A DNA stretch of 6,743 nt from Oscillospiraceae bacterium (GTDB lineage: Bacteria > Bacillota_A > Clostridia > Oscillospirales > Oscillospiraceae): assembly GCA_016302005.1 (NCBI GenBank), contig JAEDOK010000092.1, forward strand, positions 1-6,743, given 5' to 3'. Positions 1 to 5,121 of this stretch are shown here, in pieces. The notes under the pieces are model-generated. The model was not told the origin of the DNA. It was given only the letters and a program-made list of their open reading frames with translations, and did no database searches. Each line of letters starts with the position of its first letter. Position 1 is the first letter of the stretch. The position numbers and the translations under genes were made by a program.

Positions 1-86
1 GCAATCTCGTGCAGGAACTGCCGAGTTTGTACAAAGAAGAAACCGTAGATTGCCACGACCAGTGTGCGCACTGGTCTCGCAATGAC
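1..86 (+). repeat. Palindromic intergenic repeat, copy A (left end outside the window)
   Basis: This is the right-hand part of a dispersed repeat whose complete copies are 112 bp (107-218 and 3127-3238). It begins inside the inner arm (GGCAATCT in the full copies) and runs through the matching arm AGATTGCC at 47-54, an internal palindrome (ACCAGTG / CACTGGT, 4-nt loop) and the closing arm CTCGCAATGAC at 76-86. Bases 1-93 match 133-225 at 92 of 93 positions; the only difference is T72 against C204. The match defines a 132-bp tandem duplication. It is noncoding: short reading frames across it are not conserved between copies. Confidence 0.85.
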
Positions 87-106
87 AAATCAGAGTGTCT
101 CTTCGT

Positions 107-218
107 GTCATTGCGAGGAGCGCAGCGACGTGGCAATCTCGTGCAGGAACTGCCGAGTTTGTACAAAGAAGAAACCGTAGATTGCCACGACCAGTGTGCG
201 CACCGGTCTCGCAATGAC
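107..218 (+). repeat. Palindromic intergenic repeat, copy B (complete, 112 bp)
   Basis: This is a complete copy bounded by the 11-bp perfect inverted arms GTCATTGCGAG (107-117) and CTCGCAATGAC (208-218). A second nested pair lies at 132-139 (GGCAATCT) and 179-186 (AGATTGCC). The arms would let either single strand fold into a branched hairpin. The architecture is that of a REP/MITE-like intergenic palindrome with no coding capacity. The C at 204 breaks one pair of the small internal palindrome that is intact in copy A. Confidence 0.88.
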
Positions 219-234
219 AAATCAGGGGAGTGCG

Positions 235-283
235 TTTTCACTATCGCCATTCGCCATTCATTATTCACTACGCACTACTCATT
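235..283 (+). repeat. Degenerate heptad array, seven 7-nt units
   Basis: The stretch reads as consecutive heptamers: TTTTCAC, TATCGCC, ATTCGCC, ATTCATT, ATTCACT, ACGCACT, ACTCATT. The loose consensus is ATTCNNN. It lies between repeat copy B and the ribosome binding site of glyA, so it forms most of the sequence just upstream of that gene. A related array in the opposite orientation is at 3045-3072. This resembles the short tandemly repeated heptamers known in other bacterial genomes. No function can be read from the sequence. Confidence 0.6.
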
Positions 284-303
284 GCATCATAGGAGGAATC
301 GCC

Positions 304-1563
304 ATGCGTACCATTTCTGAACTTGCCCCCAATATTGAATATGTATCACGCTTCGATGAGGAGATCGGTGCGCTGATGGGTGATGAGCTGCGCCGCCAGC
401 GGCGGAACATCGAGCTGATCGCCTCGGAGAATATCGCCTCCGCCGCCGTCATCGCCTGCATGGGCACGGTGCTGACCAACAAATATGCCGAGGGTCTGCC
501 CGCAAAGCGTTATTACGGCGGCTGCGAGGTGGTGGACGAGGTCGAGCGCCTTGCCATTGCCCGCGCAAAGCAGCTCTTCGGCGCGGAATTTGTCAATGTC
601 CAGCCCCACAGCGGCGCGCAGGCGAATTTGGCGGTCTATGCCGCGCTTTTGCAGCCGGGCGATACGATCCTCGGCATGAGCCTTGCAAACGGCGGCCATC
701 TGACCCACGGCGCGCCCGCCAACCAGTCGGGCAAGGTCTATAACGCGATCTCCTACGGCGTCGATCCGCAGACCGGCAGGATCGACTATGACGAGGTCGC
801 CCGCTTGGCGGAACAGCACAAGCCGAAGCTGATCGTTGCGGGCGCGTCCGCCTATCCGCGCGCGATTGATTTCAAAAGATTCGCGGAGATCGCCCATGCC
901 AACGGTGCGCTTCTGATGGTCGATATGGCGCACATTGCGGGCTTGGTCGCCGGCGGCGCACATATGAGCCCCGTGCCCTATGCCGACATCGTGACGACTA
1001 CCACCCACAAGACCCTGCGCGGTCCGCGGGGCGGCATCATCATGGGCAAGGAGGAGTTTGCGAAAAAGATCAACTCCGCCGTCTTCCCCGGCACCCAGGG
1101 CGGTCCCCTGATGCATGTCATTGCGGCAAAAGCCATCTGTTTCCGCGAGGCGATGCAGCCGGAGTTCTCCGACTATGCCCATCAGATCGTGAAAAACGCG
1201 CAGGCGCTTGCTGCTGCGCTGCTGGAAAAGGGCTTTGACCTTGTCTCGGGCGGCACGGACAACCACCTCATGCTTGCCGATCTGCGTCCCCTGCATATCA
1301 CAGGCAAGGAGCTGCAGCGGCGTTTGGACGAGAATTACATCACCGTCAACAAGAACGCCATCCCGAACGACCCCGAAAAGCCCTTTGTCACCAGCGGCGT
1401 GCGCATCGGCACTCCGGCGGCGACCACCAGAGGCATGAAGGAGGACGACATGCGTGTGATCGCGGAGTGCATCTATGACACCGCTGCGGATTTCGAGGGT
1501 ACGCAGGAAAAAGTGCGCGCTGCCGTGGGTGAACTGACGAAGAAATACCCGCTGTATGAATAA
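304..1563 (+). CDS. glyA: Serine hydroxymethyltransferase
   Basis: GlyA is a cytosolic PLP enzyme that interconverts serine and glycine with transfer of a one-carbon unit to tetrahydrofolate. The 419-residue product has the family's usual length and collinear hallmarks: ELIASEN at 37-43, the YAEG...KRYYGG substrate/PLP loop at 61-73, HSGAQAN at 102-108, AGASAYPR near 179-186, VDMAHIAGL at 206-214 (Asp207 and His210 contact PLP), the Schiff-base lysine Lys236 in TTTTHKT, and SGVRIGTPA with the carboxylate-binding Arg367. The ATG at 304 is preferred over the upstream in-frame ATG at 196. It has AGGAGG at 291-296 with a 7-nt spacer and gives the normal N-terminus, whereas the upstream extension would be translated from repeat DNA. 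No convincing promoter is visible; the gene may be transcribed from further upstream. No terminator separates it from the next gene, 75 bp away. No key residue is missing. Confidence 0.97.
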   Translation: MRTISELAPNIEYVSRFDEEIGALMGDELRRQRRNIELIASENIASAAVIACMGTVLTNKYAEGLPAKRYYGGCEVVDEVERLAIARAKQLFGAEFVNVQPHSGAQANLAVYAALLQPGDTILGMSLANGGHLTHGAPANQSGKVYNAISYGVDPQTGRIDYDEVARLAEQHKPKLIVAGASAYPRAIDFKRFAEIAHANGALLMVDMAHIAGLVAGGAHMSPVPYADIVTTTTHKTLRGPRGGIIMGKEEFAKKINSAVFPGTQGGPLMHVIAAKAICFREAMQPEFSDYAHQIVKNAQALAAALLEKGFDLVSGGTDNHLMLADLRPLHITGKELQRRLDENYITVNKNAIPNDPEKPFVTSGVRIGTPAATTRGMKEDDMRVIAECIYDTAADFEGTQEKVRAAVGELTKKYPLYE

Positions 1564-1576
1564 GGGAAATTTTCCA

Positions 1577-1605
1577 TTGCAAGCGGACAAAATTCGTGGT
1601 ATGAT
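1577..1605 (+). promoter_or_regulatory. Sigma-70-type extended -10 promoter for the PPIase lipoprotein gene
   Basis: A -35 hexamer TTGCAA (1577-1582) and a -10 hexamer TATGAT (1600-1605) are separated by exactly 17 bp. TG at 1597-1598 supplies an extended -10. Transcription would start near 1612, leaving a leader of about 27 nt. This is consistent with independent transcription of the downstream gene despite the short gap after glyA. Confidence 0.8.
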
Positions 1606-1638
1606 GGGGAATATCAAACTTGCAAAAGGAGAATCCCT

Positions 1639-2970
1639 GTGAAAGAAACAAAAAGATTTCTTGCACTGCTGCTGATCGCGGTAATGCTGCTTACGACCCT
1701 TGTCGGCTGCAAGAAGCAGCAGGACGATTCGGAAGCTACCTCTACGAGTGAAACAACGCAGGCGACCGAGACGACGGATGCCCCCACGGAGAGCACGACG
1801 GAAGAATCTGCCCTTTCCGAGCCTGCGGGCTACGGCAACAACACCGTTGCGGCGCTTCCGAATTATGCCATTCAGACCGCGTCGCCCGATGACACGGTCA
1901 TGACCTCTGTGATCGCCGTGGATGCGCAGAATCATCCGCTGCTGACCAATGCGGCGATGCAGATCTGCTACTGGGTCGAGTTCTACGGCTTTATGAACAA
2001 CTACGGCGAATATGCCTACCTCATGGGCCTGGACTATTCCATGCCCCTCGCGGAGCAGAATTGCAGCGAGGATCGCACCTGGGAGCAGTATTTCCTGGAG
2101 GCGGCGGCGCAGCATTACAGTGAGAACTACGCATTGGCGCAGGCTGCCTACGCCAATGGCTATACCCTTCCCCCGGAGGATGCGGCTGCCATCGAAGAAA
2201 TTGCTGACCCCAACGGGAGCTTTGCCGCAGAGGCAGCAGAGGCGGGCTACGACAGCCCGGAGGCATATCTCAAAGCCAACTTCGGCGACGGTGTCAGCAT
2301 TGCGGACTATCAGGACTACCTGCGGATGTTCTATGCGGCGGTGGACTACTATAACCAGATCGCGCAGGACATGGAGGACACTCTGACCGATGCCGAAATT
2401 GAGGCATATTACGACGAGAACGCGGCGACCTATGAGGAGAGCCGCCTGTTCAAGCAGAATAACGTCTCCGTGCGCCATATTCTGATCTCTCCGGAGGGCG
2501 ACAAGGACGAGACGCTGAACGACTGGACGCAGGAGCAGTGGGCGGCAGCCGAGACAAAGGCGGCTGAAATTTACACGCTCTGGCAGGAGGATCCGAGCGA
2601 GGAGAACTTCGCCGCGCTTGCGACGGAATACACCGACGATACCGGCTCTGCGGAGAACGGCGGTCTGTATGAGGACTTTGCCACGAACGCAATGGTGGAG
2701 GAGTTCAGCGATTGGAGCTTCGATCCCGAACGGATGGCAGGCGACACCGGCATCGTCAAGACGACCTACGGCTATCATATCATGTATTTTGTCGAGCAGA
2801 CCGAGACACGCGCTTGGTTCGACACCGCAAAGTCGGATATGGCGAATGCGCGCATTGAGGAGCGCATGGCAGAGCTGTGCGAGACCTATCCCGTCCGATT
2901 TGACTATACGCTCGTGCGTGTTTTCGACATGGTGAGCAAAATGGCGGCAGAGGAGACCCCGCAGGGCTGA
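1639..2970 (+). CDS. PrsA-like parvulin peptidyl-prolyl isomerase lipoprotein
   Basis: Predicted foldase of 443 residues anchored on the outer face of the membrane, of the PrsA/SurA type that assists folding of exported proteins. The GTG start at 1639 follows AAAGGAGA at 1625-1632. A basic n-region and hydrophobic core lead to the lipobox LVGC, so Cys24 is the likely lipidated residue. Residues 25-60 are a Ser/Thr/Glu-rich linker. Residues 85-270 are helical and acidic, as expected for the chaperone-type N domain. The parvulin (rotamase) domain spans about 275-386: VSVRHILIS with His280, the FAALATEYTDD helix, GGLYEDF, AMVEEF (Met352, Phe356) and GYHIMYF with His380. About 55 residues follow. 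It has its own promoter and terminator, so it is probably monocistronic. Substrates cannot be inferred. The family is secure; equating it with a particular named prsA is not. Confidence 0.93.
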   Translation: MKETKRFLALLLIAVMLLTTLVGCKKQQDDSEATSTSETTQATETTDAPTESTTEESALSEPAGYGNNTVAALPNYAIQTASPDDTVMTSVIAVDAQNHPLLTNAAMQICYWVEFYGFMNNYGEYAYLMGLDYSMPLAEQNCSEDRTWEQYFLEAAAQHYSENYALAQAAYANGYTLPPEDAAAIEEIADPNGSFAAEAAEAGYDSPEAYLKANFGDGVSIADYQDYLRMFYAAVDYYNQIAQDMEDTLTDAEIEAYYDENAATYEESRLFKQNNVSVRHILISPEGDKDETLNDWTQEQWAAAETKAAEIYTLWQEDPSEENFAALATEYTDDTGSAENGGLYEDFATNAMVEEFSDWSFDPERMAGDTGIVKTTYGYHIMYFVEQTETRAWFDTAKSDMANARIEERMAELCETYPVRFDYTLVRVFDMVSKMAAEETPQG

Positions 2971-3000
2971 TCGGCTGAGAATTCTATAAAAACAATCAAT

Positions 3001-3043
3001 TCCCCTCAAAGGATGAATGTCCTTTGAGGGGATGGTGTTTTTT
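3001..3043 (+). terminator. Intrinsic terminator after the PPIase gene
   Basis: A 12-bp perfect stem (CCCCTCAAAGGA at 3002-3013 with TCCTTTGAGGGG at 3020-3031) has a 6-nt loop. It extends by one T-A pair to 3001/3032. The T-rich stretch GTGTTTTTT follows at 3035-3043. It lies 30 bp after the stop codon. Confidence 0.93.
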
Positions 3044-3044
3044 A

Positions 3045-3072
3045 AGTGAATCGTGAAGATAGAATAGAGAAT
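3045..3072 (-). repeat. Heptad array in reverse orientation, four units
   Basis: The + strand reads AGTGAAT, CGTGAAG, ATAGAAT, AGAGAAT in exact 7-nt phase, and a degenerate fifth unit follows at 3073-3079. The reverse complement gives ATTCNNN units, the consensus of the array at 235-283; one unit, ATTCACT, is identical. It lies 55 bp to the left of repeat copy C, whereas the first array lies to the right of copy B. Confidence 0.5.
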
Positions 3073-3126
3073 CGTGTCGGTGCGCTCCGGGCGGATTTTG
3101 AATTGCGACTGGGCTTCCTTTTACAC

Positions 3127-3238
3127 GTCATTGCGAGGAGCGAAGCGACGCGGCAATCTTGTGCAGGAACTACCGGCTGCATACAGACCTACAGCATGAG
3201 ATTGCCACGACCAGTGTGCGCACTGGTCTCGCAATGAC
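3127..3238 (+). repeat. Palindromic intergenic repeat, copy C (complete, 112 bp)
   Basis: It has the same length and plan as copy B: outer arms GTCATTGCGAG (3127-3137) and CTCGCAATGAC (3228-3238), and nested arms GGCAATCT (3152-3159) and AGATTGCC (3199-3206). The palindrome ACCAGTG/CACTGGT precedes the right outer arm. The central spacer between the nested arms differs considerably from copy B, while the arms are identical. This points to conservation of the fold rather than of the middle sequence. Confidence 0.88.
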
Positions 3239-3259
3239 AAAGTGAGGTAGCCTCTCCGT

Positions 3260-3431
3260 GTCATTGCGAGGAGCGAAGCGACGCGGTAGCGCAGCCGTTC
3301 GCGAGGGACGAGCGTTACGGATGCGGCATACCCCCTGCGCAGCCGTTCGCGACGAAGGAGCGCTACGGATGCGGCGTGCCCCTTGCGGGTATTGCGGGTG
3401 CAATCTTGTGCAGGAACTGCCGGGTGTGTAC
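3260..3431 (+). repeat. Hybrid repeat, copy D: left arm, 114-bp insertion, truncated middle
   Basis: The copy starts with the standard left arm (GTCATTGCGAG, 3260-3270) and continues normally to 3286. It is then interrupted by 114 bp (3287-3400) absent from copies B and C. The ordinary element resumes at CAATCTTGTGCAGG (3401 on) and follows copies A and B to about 3431. The right arms AGATTGCC and CTCGCAATGAC are missing, so the copy is both interrupted and truncated. It ends about 70 bp before the serpin stop codon. Confidence 0.8.
3289..3384 (+). repeat. Two tandem 48-bp units inside repeat copy D
   Basis: Unit 1 (3289-3336) and unit 2 (3337-3384) both begin GCGCAGCCGTTCGCGA and share the core TACGGATGCGGC. 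They differ at a handful of positions around GGGACGAGCG/CGAAGGAGCG and at the unit ends. A 16-bp tail containing GCGGGT twice (3385-3400) joins the units back to the ordinary element. The beginning of such a unit also follows the left arm in copy E at the end of the window. Confidence 0.85.
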
Positions 3432-3499
3432 CAAATTGTTCTTCTATACCGACTGCCGCTTATGCGGACGGCGGGGACAAGTCCGAAGCTTTTCGGGGA

Positions 3500-4756
3500 T
3501 CATTCCGCGACTTGGTTGATCACGCCGAGGAAGAGGAAGGTCTGCGTTTCGTTGTCGTAGATGCCCATCACGAACGGACGGCTGAGGAAGACGGACTTTT
3601 GCATGAACATCCCGCACTCCTTCATGATAATGGCAGTCGCGGCGGCTGCCTTGGTGCCGTTTTCGTCTACCTCGAGGTAGGTCTTTTGCAGCACGGTGTC
3701 AATGCAGAGCGGTTTGTCCGCAATGCCGGAAAAATCCGCGCCGCTCCCGAAGGCGAGAGGCATCCCCATTGCGCACAGCGGCTCGTTCAGCTCCCTTGTC
3801 GTCTCGGTTTTCAGCTTTGGCATGGTGACCTTCACGCTCTCCGAGGAGGCGTTTGCGATGGTGTCCAGCAGCTTTTCCCCCGTCAGGGAGGAAAGATACT
3901 CCTCCATCGTCACACCCTCGTTCGGCAGCAATGCAAGGTAGCTGTAGCGTCCGCCCTCGTACGGCTTCAAAAAGCCGGTCGCCATGCCGTCGTCGAGATA
4001 GGTGCTTTCCTCACTGTGCAGGTAGGAGGCTTGCTGCACCGTGCCGTCTGCCGCGGTGAATTCCCCGTCGGTGGCGTTGTCCTCGGCGTATTTCTCCTGC
4101 CACTGCGCGTCAAAGGTCAGCGCATTGATCAGCACAAGCATCATCTCTGCCGACATATCCTCCAGCATGGTGGGGATCCGTCCGTCGGTATGTGTGCTGA
4201 CCCAGTCGTTGATCTCCTTGACGGTCTGCATGTCAAAGGGCTTGCGATAGGCATCCGCGCCGTAATAGTCGGCGTTCGCCTGCAAAAAGGCATCCTTTAC
4301 GACGAGAGATTCCGTGTCACGGAACCAAATGGAGTTAGCTCCGGTGACCTCGCTGCCCATGTCGCAGCCGTGGAGATATTCGTTCAATGCGCCGATGGGC
4401 AGACCGAGTACGGTTTCCATCTGCGCAAGCGTCTCGCCCTGCGCGCCGTTGGCGGTCATGGCGAGGGCGACCATCGCGGAATAGGGGGACAAAACGCAGT
4501 TATCCGTCCCGTCCGCGCTGCCTTGCAGCAGTCCGACGGCAAAATTTGCCGCAGCCGTGGAAAACGCGGCATCGGAGGGGCGTTTCTCGGCGTTTCCCGG
4601 CTGTACGGACGCCATCAGATTGACAGCCTCTATGACGGATGTGTGATTTTCGACTTCCTTCGTCTGCGCGGAGCCGACCTCGGATCGGCAGCCGGTGATC
4701 GGCAGCAAAAGCGCGAAGCTGAGCAGCAGGCAGAGCTTCCTGGTAAAGTGCTTCAT
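3500..4756 (-). CDS. Serpin-family protease inhibitor, predicted lipoprotein
   Basis: A 418-residue member of the serpin (I4) family, which traps proteases after cleavage of an exposed reactive loop. The start codon is at 4756-4754, with AAGGAGG (4771-4765) 8 nt upstream; the longer upstream reading is not supported. The signal peptide ends in the lipobox ITGC, so Cys23 is the likely lipid anchor, and a short linker follows. Serpin signatures are clear: NCVLSPYSAMVALAM (86-100), GANSIWF (149-155), INDWVSTHTDGRIP (182-195), LINALTFDAQW (209-219), the hinge NGTKAAAATA (366-375) and the C-terminal SRPFVMGIYD...TFLFLGVI. The small-residue hinge (Thr368, Ala370-373, Thr374) is what an inhibitory serpin needs for loop insertion, so inhibition is likely. 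The scissile bond is probably near Cys381-Met383. Target proteases are unknown; host or neighbour proteases at the cell surface are reasonable guesses. It is divergent from the SLH gene. Confidence 0.95.
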   Translation of the reverse strand: MKHFTRKLCLLLSFALLLPITGCRSEVGSAQTKEVENHTSVIEAVNLMASVQPGNAEKRPSDAAFSTAAANFAVGLLQGSADGTDNCVLSPYSAMVALAMTANGAQGETLAQMETVLGLPIGALNEYLHGCDMGSEVTGANSIWFRDTESLVVKDAFLQANADYYGADAYRKPFDMQTVKEINDWVSTHTDGRIPTMLEDMSAEMMLVLINALTFDAQWQEKYAEDNATDGEFTAADGTVQQASYLHSEESTYLDDGMATGFLKPYEGGRYSYLALLPNEGVTMEEYLSSLTGEKLLDTIANASSESVKVTMPKLKTETTRELNEPLCAMGMPLAFGSGADFSGIADKPLCIDTVLQKTYLEVDENGTKAAAATAIIMKECGMFMQKSVFLSRPFVMGIYDNETQTFLFLGVINQVAE

Positions 4757-4821
4757 AAGGGGAACCTCCTTCATTTTCCTTTGCTTCTTTGACGCAGAAG
4801 CTTCCAAAATGTTCCGAAAAA

Positions 4822-4850
4822 AATAAAAAGATGCCTGTGAGGCGAGTCAA
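4822..4850 (-). promoter_or_regulatory. Predicted promoter for the serpin gene
   Basis: On the minus strand, TTGACT (plus-strand 4850-4845) and TTTATT (4827-4822) are spaced by exactly 17 bp. They match the sigma-70 consensus at five and four of six positions. The predicted leader to the ATG at 4756 is about 60 nt. The -10 is weak, so the call is moderate. Confidence 0.5.
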
Positions 4851-4856
4851 TGGAGA

Positions 4857-5036
4857 GAATTGGGGATTTCTGATACTTAAAACCGATTAAAATATTCATT
4901 TCAATCGGTTTTCAACGCCGTACCGGCGTTGCATTTTCGCGATGATAAGGTAAGCATCGCGAAAATACATCTCGTACCAATCACGGTATCGCAATTAAAA
5001 TGTGCGTTGCACATTTTAATTGGTGATTGGTATGAC
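4857..5036. other. Core of the divergent intergenic region: four consecutive inverted repeats
   Basis: The core of the 365-bp gap between divergent start codons contains four hairpin-forming palindromes almost end to end. Hairpin 1 (4879-4912) has arms AAAACCGATT/AATCGGTTTT, an A-C mismatch, then 4 bp and loop ATTC. Hairpin 2 (4913-4931) has arms CAACGCCG/CGGCGTTG and loop TAC. Hairpin 3 (4933-4966) has arms ATTTTCGCGATG/CATCGCGAAAAT and a 10-nt loop. Hairpin 4 (4975-5032) is nested: TACCAATCAC/GTGATTGGTA outside and CAATTAAAATGTGC/GCACATTTTAATTG inside, loop GTT, with a 7-nt bulge (4985-4991) on the left. The four stems differ in sequence. The array lies between the two predicted promoters, so neither predicted transcript contains it. 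No credible ORF is present. It could be a DNA-level structure, an operator region, an unrecognised RNA or a mobile-element remnant. Confidence 0.85.
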
Positions 5037-5065
5037 TGGACAAATGCGGAAGGATATATTATAAT
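5037..5065 (+). promoter_or_regulatory. Sigma-70-type promoter for the SLH protein gene
   Basis: TGGACA (5037-5042, five of six consensus bases) and a perfect TATAAT (5060-5065) are separated by 17 bp, giving a leader of about 50 nt. The -35 box starts only 4 bp after hairpin 4 ends (5033). An extruded cruciform or a protein bound there would therefore touch the polymerase site. Confidence 0.85.
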
Positions 5066-5121
5066 GATTGAGGACATTGCACCTGCTGCAGTGAAATTCT
5101 ATGATAAAGGAGACGAAAAAC

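Noticed and set aside
235..264. Possible glyA promoter TTTTCA (235-240), 18 bp, CATTAT (259-264)
   Set aside because: Both hexamers match poorly and coincide with heptad repeat units. The match is no better than chance in an AT-richer stretch.
196..303. N-terminal extension of glyA from the upstream ATG at 196
   Set aside because: It would be translated from repeat and heptad DNA. The ATG at 304 has a strong AGGAGG and matches the family N-terminus.
9..320. Small plus-strand reading frame through the left repeats, and one at 3046-3237
   Set aside because: They are composed of duplicated palindromic repeat DNA and have no ribosome binding site. The peptide repeats only because the DNA does.
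1564..1575. Small palindrome GGGAAATTTTCC after glyA as a terminator
   Set aside because: The stem is 5 bp, AT-rich and lacks a T-run. It is too weak to call.
346..3009. An 887-codon open frame on the minus strand spanning glyA and the PPIase gene
   Set aside because: It lies wholly antisense to two securely identified genes, has no protein-family features, is rich in Arg/His/Leu as shadow frames are, and starts within the terminator region. It is a by-product of GC-rich codon use.
1..3431. CRISPR array formed by the left-hand and central repeats
   Set aside because: Repeats are long, branched palindromes with no regular short spacers, and no cas gene is present.
3483..3496. Hairpin CCGAA/TTCGG just after the serpin stop codon as its terminator
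   Set aside because: It has only 5 bp and no T-run on the minus strand. No convincing serpin terminator is visible.
3383..4792. Long plus-strand open frame antisense to the serpin, and a similar minus-strand frame (5311-6594) antisense to the SLH gene
   Set aside because: Both mirror real genes almost end to end, have no ribosome binding site or recognisable domain, and are explained by the same codon bias. That three loci show this is notable but not evidence of coding.
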